Below the pieces are notes generated by a model. It was not told where the DNA came from, ran no database searches, and saw only the letters and a program-made list of their open reading frames with translations. From Diploscapter coronatus (lineage: Eukaryota > Nematoda > Chromadorea > Rhabditida > Rhabditidae): a DNA stretch of 64,000 nt. Location: contig OZ038422.1 in NCBI GenBank assembly GCA_964036155.1, positions 40,881,201-40,945,200 of the forward strand, written 5' to 3'. Made by a program: the position numbers and the translations under genes. Below, one piece after another: positions 53,667 to 64,000 of the stretch (the first letter of the stretch is position 1; each line of letters begins with the position of its first letter).

Positions 53667-55660
53667 ATGGTGGAAACTCGTTCGGGTCGTTTGAAAAATC
53701 AGCCAATCGGTCAGGGTCAGAACCAGGCCAGGACGCCCGGACCAAAATCCGGGGCAGGGGCAAGACTGATGGGAGGCAACCAGAAATCCTTCGACGGCAC
53801 GCAAGACAAACATCAGACGCTGAAAAAGCCCGCGAATTTGAAAGCCACCCCCAACATTCTTCAGGCTATGGCCCTCGTGGTGGGAATTTTTTATTTAAAA
53901 ATATATTTTTTTAATTTAAGATATTCTGAGTATTAAAAAATCAAATTCTAAAAATAAAAAAATAACATCTTTCGAAATTAAAGAATAAAAATAGAGAAAG
54001 AAACTTAGTTGGCCCGCAAAGTCCTGTTCCTGGACGCGACGAGAGTGGCGCTTTTCTACGTGGTTTGGGTGGCGGTTCTGTCGTTTCTGGCCGATTATTT
54101 CGCGTTCGCCATCGGCGAGACTCAGCCCTATTTCGTTCAGGTTTATTGTTTGTTTTTTTTTTTTTTTTAAATTAAAATGTTTTGAAAAAATGAATCCTTG
54201 TTCATTTTCTCTCATTGAAAACTATATTTTTAAAAGATTTTCTACCCATTAAAATAAAAAAAGATGAACTTACTTTTTATTTCAAAAATGAAACAAGACA
54301 TTTTCAGAAGCACAACATCTTCAACCAGTACGGCACGAAGTTGGGGTGGTTCTGGACGCTCGTCTTCACCGGCCCTTTCATCTGGTACTCTTCCAGAGCA
54401 CACTACAAGGATAAGGTTTGGAATAAAATGTTAAAAATAAAAAAGACGAGAAAAAACTTAGCAAGACGAATTAAATTTAAAATTTTAGAACTTTCACTTT
54501 TATCGAGAAAAATTCGTAAAAAAGTTGTTTTTGTCTAAATTTTAAAAATCGAATTTTTCAGGACCACCCTCTGATCGACATTTCCCGTCTGTTGGTCGCC
54601 ACTCTCTGTTGGTATCTTTCCACGACTGGGTAATTTTTTTTATTTTTTGAAAAAATAAGAAACTACAAATAAAACTACATTCAAATAAAAGCAATAATCT
54701 TCAGTTTCCGCAAATTCGCGGCGGCCACTTCGAGATGCACCGCCGGCCTACGGTACACCAGAGACGAGTGTTCGGAGAAGCATGGTATTTAAAAAATCAA
54801 AAAATTAGAATAAAGAAAATACAAATTTCAATTTTAAAAATCTTCAGGAACCTGGATCCCTGGCTACGACATCTCCGGCCATTGTTTTCTGATGATCTAC
54901 TCCGTGCTCATCATGACAGAGGAGGTTGGGGGAATCTAGAAACAAGTTGAATAATTAAAATTAAAAAATATATTTCCAGGCGAACGCCTTCCGTCACTGG
55001 CTCCAGACGAGCCGTGCCGAGGAGACGAGCAAACAGAAGGAATCTGTTGAACAGACCAGACTCGTCCAGTATTTCTTCATCGCTATGGCCGCTCTGAGTG
55101 TCTTCTGGGTGGAGTTTTTTTTCTAATCTAAAATTCGTAAGTCAAAGGAAGTGAAAATTGAATGTGTTCTGAATATTTTTTATGTTGAAGAGATGAAAAT
55201 TTGCGAAGAAACAAAAAATCGAGTTTTCGGAAACAACACGAAAAACGGTTAAAATATGCTTCAAAATTTGCCTTTAAGAATTGAAGATTTCTTAAATATT
55301 GTTCAGGCTAGCCCTTTTATTAAGATAAATAATGAAAATAAATTTTCAGTTCATCCAAATCTGCATCTCGGTGATCTACTACCACGACTTCCTGGAGGAA
55401 GTGAGCGGTACGCTCGTGGCGGTTGTTTGTTGGTTCGTCACCTACAAAATTCTCTACCCCAGTGGACTTCTTCAGGTACGATAATTAAAACATCGCCTTC
55501 TTGTAAAAGCCGTACACTAGCAAAATAGGGATAAGTGTGGGAGGGGGTCGGTAGGTTAGGCAAATTTTTTTTCTAAAAGAAATAATAAATGCGATTTTAG
55601 TCGCCCATCAAGAGAAATAGCTCGGATCTATCAAATGAAAAGAACAGGAAAGGGAGGTGA
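53667..55660 (+). CDS. fitm-2: FIT2-family fat storage-inducing membrane protein
   Basis: ER membrane protein needed for normal lipid droplet formation; FIT2 proteins are related to lipid phosphatases and act on acyl-CoA. Nine exons give 330 residues. The N-terminus is a basic, disordered stretch (MVETRSGRLKNQPIGQGQNQ). Several membrane helices follow (VALFYVVWVAVLSFLADYFA, WFWTLVFTGPFIWY, LLVATLCWYLSTTG, CFLMIYSVLIM, QYFFIAMAALSVFWFIQICI). The two His-containing family signatures are GYDISGHCFL and YYHDFLEEVSGT, both intact. The last short exon (SPIKRNSSDLSNEKNRKGR) follows an intron that carries a family 5 repeat. Its neighbour is the RX homeobox gene, as I recall for C. elegans ZK265. Confidence 0.9.
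55498..55600 (+). mobile_element. Inverted-repeat element fragment, family 5 (copy 2)
   Basis: Sequence TTGTAAAAGCCGTACACTAG, CAAAATAGGGATAAG and GGTCGGTAGGTTAGGC is the reverse complement of the right half of 19690-19900. Here only about one half is recognisable, filling most of the last FITM intron. Confidence 0.7.
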
Positions 55661-56517
55661 ACACCAAATAAGGTGGGATTTTTTTTCGATTTTGAAAATT
55701 TTAAATTCCGAAAGAAGATGAGAAAAACTACAGAAAATTACAATAATTTTCGGAGGATTTTATTTTCTTTTGAAACTTAGAATTTTCACAAAAAATTCCC
55801 AGGCTACCCTGATAAATCAGCGAAATTTTCAGACGAGCTTGGGCAGTAATTAAAATTGGAGAAATCCTATGAAGTGTTTATAAAATAAGATCTTCTTTCG
55901 GGTATTTTTATTAATTCAGCTACAGTCATTTTTACCATTTCTTTGCTCAAACAGACCAAAAACCTCTAGTAAACAAGTGCTTTATCCTAATTTTGATACC
56001 TTTAAAATCACCTTTCTGTATGCGATCAATTTTGGAGAGATGTACTTCGCATAATTCTAATTTTATAAATTTTGCAAGTATACAAATCCGTCTAATTATC
56101 GTTAATTATCTAAATTAATTGGTTCTGTTAATCATTTTATCATTGTTATACCGTATCGTATCCTTAGGAATATTCACTTTTTTTTTCTAGCTTATCGTAA
56201 AATTTTGAAATAAAATAAAAAATTTTTCCGAAAAATATCACGATTCTAGTAGATAGATTTGAAAAGTAATAATTATCTTAGCTAATTGCTCAATTAACTT
56301 TAATTAACATTTCTATTCGTAAACTTCACATTGAAACACTCGCACACCAATAGGGTTTCCGAGCCACGCCCTCTCGCCCCGCCCTCTTTTTCGGCTACAA
56401 ATGGTAAGTGGGGGGGAGATGTGTCGAAAGATAATAGGGAATTAGGAGGAGGAAAAGAAAATGATAGAGAGCTATTGTTTTAGGGCGAAAGTTTATTATT
56501 TCAGATTCGTCTGAACG
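55661..56517. promoter_or_regulatory. 5' flank of the RX-like homeobox gene
   Basis: FITM 3' UTR plus the homeobox promoter. Contains repeated TAATTATC/TAATTAAC words at 56090-56310 (several TAATTA cores), which are generic homeodomain sites. A GC-rich interval (CCACGCCCTCTCGCCCCGCC) lies near 56362-56385. Confidence 0.4.
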
Positions 56518-59500
56518 ATGGACGGCGGTCGACAAGAAGAGGAGGACCAGAACCAGAATCTGAATCTAGGTACGATTTTTCGGGCTAAAATTTGAAATTT
56601 TCAACTACACTTTAAGAACCGCCCCTCCCAGTAATTTTATTAGGGTTTTAGACTGGGGAGGTCTATTGCGTAGACTGATTACCAGAGATTTAGTGCGCGG
56701 AAATTCGATAATTTAATCAGTAAATTCGTACGAAATCAGTTAATTACCCATAATTGGATAATGAATTTGCTGATGATAAAATGCCTAAAATTCTCTACTG
56801 GAGTTTGTTTAGGCTTGAGGAAAATTGGAGGGAAAAGTGGGAAGGGGATATGTATCACGAATTGGAGAAGTTGCGGGAGGGAAGTTTTCATTTCAAATTT
56901 TACATATTTAATTGTTTTTTTAGAAATTCAAAAAAAAGATTACATTTTCCAGAGTGTTCGCGAGCGCTCTACGAAAACGTCGCGAAAATCGAGGACCCGT
57001 GCCACGACAAAAGGCCCAAACATGGCAAACGCATTCCTCCCATTCGGGGAAAGGTTAGTCTTGAGAAAATTTTCCGAAAGATAAAAGCTTGATGTTTCGA
57101 AAATCGCATTTTTTTTTAATCCAAAAATTCGATTGGTATCGAATAGGGAATTTTCAAATACCTTTGATAAAATTGAAAATATGTTTCAAGAATTCAATAT
57201 AAATTGGGAGGATTTTCAAATGGTGCTGAGTTGATCAAATTCGTCCAGAAAGAACCACAAATTTTCCAAGAGCGCGAAAATTGCTGCTTGAAATTCTTCG
57301 TGAAATTTAAGAGATGAATCAAACAAGAAATACAAAATCAACGAATTTGCAGGTGAAGAAATTTCGTCGGAATCGGACGACGTTCACCACGTTCCAGCTG
57401 CACGAGCTCGAGACGGCCTTCGCCGACTCCCACTATCCAGACATCTACTCGCGAGAGGCCCTAGCTAGACGGATTGAGCTACCCGAAAACAGGGTGCAGG
57501 TTGGTCGAGGGATGAAATTTTTGCAAAAAATCGAAAATGAGGAATAGCCTCGAAAAGGAGCATCTTTGGGTAGGCCATCAACTTGAAATAATGAGATAGG
57601 TTAATCTAGGAGATTTACAGAAACTTAAAATCCACTTTAAAAATCAGGGTCCGGATCCACGAAACTCTCGGAACCCGGAACCCTTCCTATAGGAACCTCC
57701 CAGCGTGAAGAAGGCCCCTTATAGGAAAGGTTCCGAGGTTTCGAGAATTTCGTGAATTCGGGCACTAGTAAATATCAAGATACCCCGGTTAGACAAAGTT
57801 TATCTCTGAAATTATTATCTGGTTTTAAAGATTTAGACTGGTTCTCCTTTCAGAATTGGTTTTGAAATTCTGTTCACACTAATACGGAAAACCTGAAATA
57901 TATCAGAATAATTTTGATGAATTTTTGAAAGCTGCAAATTTTTAGTGTAGTCTTTTAGTTTTGGCTAATATTTTGGGGTTGTCTCATTTTGAACAACCAA
58001 TTTGAACTTGCCTGAATGGTTAGTATTTTCGGGATTTTCAGGATATTTCCAAATTTGTTCGGACTTTGTTTTTGAGGTTTTTCGATTTGTGCAAATTTTA
58101 CGCATCCTAAAGAAACGACGAATTTTTGAAAAGAGGAAGTTGTTTAACTTCAAGATATACAGTATTCAAACGTATTGTTGATTGGAGAGAACGTCGATAT
58201 TCAAACATTGCATTATTCATCCGGCTTCTCTTCTAAGTGACTCACTATTTCGCTACGAATTTAATTTCTAATTGCTCTGCATGAATATCGAATTTCTCTC
58301 CAATTAACGATAAAAATAGATTTTGCTTTAACGTAGTAAAGCACAACGATACGAGGTATATGTTATAAGTAATATAATCGAATTAAGCTCTAATGATGGT
58401 ATGAGCGTATGCTACAAGCAATCGAATTCAGAGTGTTGATGGGTCGAAAATTTACCGGGATTTTCGGGTTGGGTTCAGTCCAACATTCTCGGTCGAATTA
58501 ATGGCGAAATAATTTTTCGAAGAAAAAGAGGTACGGTAATTTGAAACCTCGAGTTTTTATCAGTATGATTTTCGTCATGCGCGATCGTCAAAAGTACTTC
58601 GCTCGCTAATTAGGAGTCTAGACTGCTGAAACAATCTGAAAAAGGGTGAATTCGTAATCCTAGGGGGATAACCCTGAGTTAGCACAACCGAAGAGATATG
58701 AAATTCGGCTTATGTTAGTTTTTGAAAAATATCGATATCAAAATTTCTGCAAATTTATCATTTTGAGGATCTTTTGACGCTTATCAGGATCATTCTTATG
58801 CAATTCAAAAATGTTAAGTCGGCAAAAATTTTCCATCGAAAATCCAAAATATAGCATTTATCAGGTCAAAAATTGAAAATGATTTTGTTCCTATTAAAAA
58901 CTCTGAAACATCGATTTTTCCCAAGAGCAATTTCCCGTCGACCCCTTTATCTACAAGGCTAATCCTATAATGCTACCGTAATCGGAGGGAGGAATGTTGT
59001 GCGACAAAATAAGTGTGAAGGAATAAAGGAATAGAGGGGAGATTTGTTAGGATAAACGGGGATTTGACAATTAACAATTTGGACACCCAGTTGACAGGCG
59101 AAGAGAGAGATGAAAGATGACACTCTAAAAGTCAGGTTATTCAGGAATTAGGAATTAGAACTAATGGACTTGAGGCTTATGAATAGAGAGAGAGAGGGAG
59201 CCTGATTGTCTTTTACGGGAATTTTTTGAGGTTTTCTGAAAATTTGAATTTTTGATTGGAATTTGTTTCAGAAACGTCAAATATGAAAAATTGAAACGAC
59301 GTTTTAAGAAAAACTTTCGAAGATCTCGTGATAAAATTCATTGACTTGTTACAACTTGGACCTCAGAAATCATTTTTGTTTCGGTGGTTATTATTAGGGA
59401 TAAAGTACAAGGATAAAGACAGGTCTGACCTTAATTGGTAGGTTCGAAGAAAATCGATGAAAATTAAGCTAATGAGGCTGGTCCAAATCGTTGAAATCTG

Positions 59501-61402
59501 ACTCCTCCCCTACAAGCAGGATGCGTAATGGGCACGATTGACTTGATTCCAGGCCAGAAATTAGAATATTAGGCAAAAAACAATTCTAAATACCGGATAT
59601 TCGGATATGGGTTTTTGGGGATGAATAATAAAGATAAAATTGGCCAATGTGTTATATTACTCTGAGAAGAAAACATTGAAGTTGAAGATTTTTGAAACAT
59701 GTTGTAAAAATTTCTAGAAATTAAGAAAAAGTAAATTTTAAAATTTTCAGGTGTGGTTTCAAAATCGAAGGGCGAAATATCGTAGGCATGAAAAGTTAGA
59801 ATTCGAATGCGGCTTCCCTCCCGAGAATGAGTCCGTACATTCAGGGAATATTCCGTCTTGGTGGGTCGATTTTGAAAAATTTGATTAAATTTGAATTCTT
59901 TCTTTGAAAATGCCTTCTTGATGCGACTATTTTTTACATTTTAATCTACCATAGAGTTTTTCGATTTTCTAATCTAATCCCTATAGGTCCTGGATGGCTC
60001 AGAACCCAAAATACCAAAGTAACTCGATGGTTTCGCCGAATCAGCATTATCAGGTACTGCAATTTTTCGAAAATACAAAATCGATATTTTCTAATTATAA
60101 GGGCGCATTCACAGACTTTGCTCACCCAGAGCGAACATTGAGGAGTAGCGTTATTCGTGAAGAGTTAGGAAGCACCCGCACTTTGCGTTATTTCTCAATG
60201 TTTGCTCTAAAAAACGTACTTTAATTTGAATAAAATTTCACTCTTCTATCATTTTCTTAGTCTTGAAGTTCTATATGAGATTTCTGAAACAGACTGATTT
60301 TAAAAATTGATGTTGTTCTAGAATAAAATCGAAAAGTTTCAGAACAACTCGTTTTCTACGCCCTCTCTCGACCCGGAACGTCCGAAACGAAAGCATTTAA
60401 CCCCCGATAACTTGGAAAACGGACGTGCTTCGGAAACCTTCGGAAACGACGTCTTCAGATTGGGGGAACACCATCTTGACATCGAGCATGGAAACGGCAG
60501 CAACATCGCAAATCATGACGAGGTCGGTGTTCTGGAAAAGTCTGGAAATCACGAGTTTCTGAAAGACAATTTCTTGCAATCGGAAAGAGCAAAATCAGAA
60601 AAGATATTTCTGAGGTTGGCTCTGGAAGAATCTAGAATCTTATTGTTAGGCAATTTTCAAGAAGAGTTTTAGATTTAGGAAAAAAGTGAATTTTTAGGTA
60701 GTAAACTTCCATAACAATCTATCGAATTTCGAGTCAGAGAGAAGATGCCGAAGAACGGTGAGTTTTAAAAATCTGAAAAAAAGCGTTGAAATTTCAAAGA
60801 AACGCAAAAATTCGACATTTTCAGGACGCTAACTACCCGTGCTTCCCGTTCCGCGGTTTTTCCCCTGCGACCTCGAGAAACGACTACCACTGGTACATCA
60901 ATTCGCCGTTCTACCCTTCGGGTAATAAATTTAAAAATAAATTCTTAAAATTCGAAAAATAGGATTATAACATTAATAAAAAATCTGTGAGTTGCATAAG
61001 GAATTTTGAACGCTAGAAAATTTGAAGGTTTTGAAATTTATACAAACTAATACAAAAATCGAGAAAATTATAGAATCAATCTCAGACGTTGAGACGTTTT
61101 CCACCGCCGCAACAAATATCCCTTATGCGGTGTGAATTATCGCAGTCAGTTTTGCATCGTCCCGTCCTTAATAATGGGACGACGAGAGATGATGAGACTA
61201 TTGTTGCGGTGAAAAACGTGCCCCAACATCTGTCGGGTAATCACAATCAATATTCGGGTTTCCAGGACTTGGCTGCTACCCGACGTTGCCGTCCGGACTG
61301 GGTCTGGCAACTCCATATTCTTCAACGATGGCAAACCTCTATTCGGCAACCAATCCGATTAACCCAAACGATGACACCCGATGTGATGATGATCTGGAAT
61401 GA
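56518..61402 (+). CDS. ceh-8: RX-type paired-like homeodomain protein
   Basis: Sequence-specific transcription factor, probably neuronal. Exon 1 encodes [17 protein letters not shown]. Exon 2 (about 56953-57051) is basic. Exon 3 (about 57353-57499) starts the homeodomain (about residues 55-114: [32 protein letters not shown]). A 2.25 kb intron then splits it between positions 46 and 47 ([15 protein letters not shown]), the usual paired-class site. Position 50 is Gln, as in paired-like proteins. Position 56 is Tyr instead of the usual Trp. Downstream exons near 59987-60053, 60341-60522, 60699-60760, 60824-60921 and 61266-61402 give a Pro/Tyr-rich tail ending TRCDDDLE. No OAR motif or octapeptide is seen. 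The helix 1-2 sequence fits RX/CEH-8 best. The large intron holds two mobile elements. Confidence 0.8.
57651..57766. mobile_element. MITE-like element in homeodomain intron
   Basis: About 44 bp terminal inverted repeats: CCACGAAACTCTCGGAACCC on the left, and on the right the reverse complement of CCGAGGTTTCGAGAATTTCG. CCTATAGGAA and CTTATAGGAA lie at the centre. Confidence 0.75.
58173..58309 (-). mobile_element. MITE-like element, family 1 (copy 2)
   Basis: The reverse complement of this element aligns with 1630-1771: TTAATTGGAGAGAAATTCGA, GAGCAATTAGAAAT, CGAAATAGTGAGT and AGAAGAGAA occur in the same order. Both termini are kept. It lies inside the long homeodomain intron. Confidence 0.75.
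60128..60212. repeat. Inverted repeat in RX-like gene intron
   Basis: Arms AGAGCGAACATTGAGGAGTA and (reversed) TTTCTCAATGTTTGCTCT. Non-coding; sits between two exons of the homeobox gene. Confidence 0.6.
61089..61222. mobile_element. Inverted repeat in last RX-like gene intron
   Basis: Ends ACGTTTTCCACCGCCGCAAC and TTGTTGCGGTGAAAAACGT are inverted copies. A small inner hairpin (CGTCCCGTCC / GGGACGACG) is present. A 123-residue plus-strand frame across it is chance. Confidence 0.65.
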
Positions 61403-62657
61403 CAAATTCCAAACGAAAATCTCGATTTTAACATTTTCTAGAACATTTTTGGAAGCCTGAAATTGTTGAAATTCCGAGGAAACGTTTTAGAAATCGAGAT
61501 CTAAAAATGCTCTAGATGATTTTTGAGAAGACTTGATCCTTTGAAATTCCGAGAAAAATATTTCTAGAAAAATCGATTTTAAATTTTCGAGAAGCTTTGA
61601 AATACGAACTTTGAAATCGAGTTTTCAAAACAAGATATTATTACTTTGTGTATTTGGATTACCGTATTCTTCATGAAGAGTACGGTTATAATTTTTTCTT
61701 TTTTAATTTCTAGGTTATTTGATTTTCTTCCGCAAAAAATTTCCGATCTTTATAGGTCTAGAACTCAAAAACTCTAGGCTTTCCAATTTTTCTCGAAAAT
61801 TTTTTTAAACTTTAGGCCTAGAAATTCTTATCTCGAATAAAAATCATGTGCGTCATTTTTGATCAAGAAATTTCCCACTGATTTGTATAGTTGTTGTACT
61901 GCGAATGCTAGTCCCGGGTTTTAGGTGGTAGGTCATTTTTGTGAGCGCTTGCAAATGACCCCTAAAATCGAACATTCGTCCCGAGTTTAAGCTAGAGAAA
62001 TTTTCTTTTTCTTTTCCCTACACTATTTTTAGGGGGCCATTTTTTTTTTTTAAATTTTCCGTTGTAAAACCGTCAATTCCCACGTGCTCTCTATGTTGTA
62101 ACCTTGGATGTTCAATTTCCAGCCTTTCAAGAGAAAATATTAGGGGCGAAAGAAGAACGATCAAGCATTCGATCTTTAATTTGCCCACTAGATTTTTCTT
62201 GAAACGTCGGAATTTGTTCGATTTTTCCGAGTATAACCTCCCGTGTCTTGGTATAATTTTTGTTTTCTGCACTGGTCTTGCAATGCTCTTTTCTCAGCCT
62301 CCTGTTTGCAGTTTCAGGTTTTTGGCCCTGCCCCTAGCCTTGCCTTTCTCAGGCTGCATTCTTTCTTTCTTTATTCGTTGTTTTCTTTTCCGTTCAAGCC
62401 TTATCACTTCCAAAAACGGGAAATGTTCTTTGAAAAGCGAAATCTCGTCGAGACCCGATCTTTTCCAATGCTATTTCCAATCTCGTTTAAAACCTGCAAA
62501 TTTTTGGAATGATAAGGCTGAAATTCGCGTTATTTTTTATTTCTTGAAATTTTTCGACGTTCCAGGATTCTGAATCCGCACTACGACCAGAGGGGATTAC
62601 GGTAGAAGCGGGTAGTGACGCCGTCTGAATCAGGCGAATGGGCGCAACGACGTCACG
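61403..62657. other. Intergenic region, with inverted repeat at 61895-61982
   Basis: 3' flank of the homeobox gene and 5' flank of the phosphatase gene. A short palindrome (ACCGTATTCTTCATGAAGAG) lies near 61661. A foldback at 61895-61982 pairs GCGAATG...TTTTAGG with CCTAAAA...CATTCG. The frames at 62018-62573 have no recognisable domain. Confidence 0.5.
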
Positions 62658-64000
62658 ATGCGACACCGCTTTTTCATGCACACGCTCAGGTAACAAAAAT
62701 GGGGTACAAAATGAAAAAATATATAAAATTTGACGTTTGATCAGCATACTCTGGTTTAGAAACAGCTCTAAGAGCTTTTCCGAAAAATTCGGAAATTGCT
62801 AAGAAAAAGACTGAAACTTTGGAATTGAAAAAAGATAGTTTCAAGAACTTTTGAAATTTGAACTTATCAGGAAAATGATGGATGATGAATTGGTATTGAT
62901 AGACTTATCAGTTCAGCGAAAAAGAATGACGATATCAATGTGGAATTTTGAAAAGATCGTATAAATTCTTTTTTATTTACGTTAAAACTTTTCTGGAAAA
63001 AAAACTAATTTTTCAAGAACGCCTAATCAGTTTTTATCAATTCAGAAGAAGGAAATGATATCAATTTTCCAAATTTTCAGCGCCCGATCAGTCAGGAACA
63101 CCAAGTGGAACGCCGATGCGCATTTGAGGTTCGAGAAAAATTAAAAAGAAACTCAACACATTTTTATAAATCATATTCCAAAAATGATTTTTTGCAGAGA
63201 AAAATTCTCGGGTACTTTGCAAAAAATAAAAATTTCAGGGCCCACGAAAAGACGGTGAAAATCGAGGAGGAAGCGATTTTACGAGTGGACTCCTGTCAGT
63301 TGGCCGCGAATAGCCCTATCGAAGACTACTATTCCGGCGCAAAATGTAAGTCTTCTAAAATTAAATAGGAGAGCTGAGGTGGGGATATTCTATTTGAAAA
63401 AAAAACTTTCTTTATGAATTTCAATAAGTCTTTAGATTAAAATTTTTTCTTCCAAAAGCAATAAAAAAGGAAGGAAATAAAAACGAAATTGAAGCTTCAA
63501 CAAAAGTCCACAATTGCATTTGTTACAGGCCTCTCGTCGAACGCGTTTCTATTCGGCGTTTTTGACGGCCACGGCGGACCCTATTGCAGTCGACACGTCT
63601 GCACCAACCTCTTCCCCTACGTCTGTGCAGCCGTTCTCAAGAAACACGAGGTGGGAGATTGTTCTCTTTTCGGAGAAAGAGATCTTTTTCTTCGAAGAAA
63701 AGATATCATTTTTGAGAAAGTACCAATCTTTCAATAAAGAAAAAGATATTTTTGAAGATGAACAATTTAAAAAAAAAAAAAAATTACAGAAGACCGAAAT
63801 CGCGCTCGATCAACGCCTGCAATGGCTCTTCAGCAGTTCCGATTCGCACCTACCAAACGATTTTGTGTGGGTTTTTCTTTAAATAAAAATAAAATAATCA
63901 AATTTAAAACATTTTAAAATGGAATATTTCAGTGGTGAGGCGAGCAACGAGAATTTCGTACGCTTCTACAAAGAATTCAAGGAGCACGCCAAAAGTGGTG
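62658..64000 (+). CDS. pdp-1: Pyruvate dehydrogenase phosphatase-like PP2C (5' part)
   Basis: Mitochondrial Mg/Mn-dependent phosphatase that reactivates the pyruvate dehydrogenase complex. Only the N-terminal part lies in the window. Exon 1 (from 62658) reads MRHRFFMHTL, and the next exon adds SARSVRNTKWN, together a basic, acid-free leader typical of mitochondrial targeting. Later exons encode RVDSCQLAANSPIEDYYSG, matching the PDP family region before the PP2C domain. They also encode the metal-binding motif LFGVFDGHGGPYCSRHV with the DGHGG signature, then a variable helical segment (SNENFVRFYKEFKEHAKSG). The acceptor/donor phases are consistent throughout. The rest of the PP2C domain would continue beyond the right edge. 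Symbol given by analogy. Confidence 0.85.

Noticed and set aside
40789..55660. Single operon of KDEL receptor, VPS51, STE24 and FITM
   Set aside because: Same orientation and linked cell biology, but gaps of 0.6-1.3 kb exceed the roughly 100-400 bp typical of nematode operons. Spliced-leader type cannot be read from DNA.
56754..57092. Two overlapping 107-112 residue ORFs in the RX-like gene
   Set aside because: They read intron sequence before entering the second homeobox exon; the acceptor TTTTCCAG at about 56952 marks the real exon start.
61089..61460. 123-residue plus-strand ORF
   Set aside because: Crosses an inverted repeat and then the last homeobox exon in the wrong frame.

Overview
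This window looks like nuclear DNA from a nematode, most likely a rhabditid related to but not identical with Caenorhabditis. The genes are split into many small exons by short AT-rich introns ending in TTTTCAG or similar. Several start codons sit only a few bases after such an acceptor with no exon upstream, as expected for spliced-leader trans-splicing. The best-matched genes (NAT10, FITM, RX/CEH-8, VPS51, STE24, Src-like kinase) have C. elegans counterparts that I recall as mostly on chromosome I, with ceh-8 and fitm-2 close neighbours there. No tRNA, rRNA, CRISPR array or bacterial-style operon was seen.

Layout. 1-2.9 kb: repeat-rich, with one tiny membrane ORF. 2.9-3.6 kb: a well-formed four-exon gene for a 129-residue protein I do not recognise. 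4.5-5.7 kb (minus): a TP53INP-like autophagy/transcription cofactor candidate. 5.7-9.7 kb: gene-poor, with several miniature inverted-repeat (MITE-like) elements. 9.7-12.1 kb (minus): an EME1-like nuclease subunit, divergent from NAT10 (12.4-18.1 kb, plus). 18.5-22.0 kb: a divergent alpha-tubulin. 22.4-31.9 kb: a 4.5-5 kb tandem duplication carrying a multi-membrane chemoreceptor-like gene; copy A is open and copy B is broken, with its first exon replaced by a compound palindromic insertion. 32.5-35.0 kb: a STAR/KH RNA-binding protein with an RGG tail. 36.6-40.1 kb: a Src-like tyrosine kinase with a His-rich N-terminus and no C-terminal regulatory tyrosine. 40.8-42.3 kb: KDEL receptor. 43.6-47.9 kb: VPS51. 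48.5-52.4 kb: STE24 CAAX protease. 53.7-55.7 kb: FIT2-family ER lipid-droplet protein. 56.5-61.4 kb: an RX-type paired-like homeobox gene. 62.7 kb to the window end: 5' part of a pyruvate dehydrogenase phosphatase (PP2C).

The genes are mostly independent housekeeping loci. KDEL receptor, VPS51, STE24 and FITM all act in the secretory/endomembrane system and lie in one orientation, but the 0.6-1.3 kb gaps are long for a classical nematode operon. The most notable non-genic content is a dense set of short inverted-repeat elements. Several occur as two or three related copies within this one window, often in introns. The other is the mosaic receptor duplication, in which non-coding blocks over 200 bp are identical between copies while the exons have diverged.
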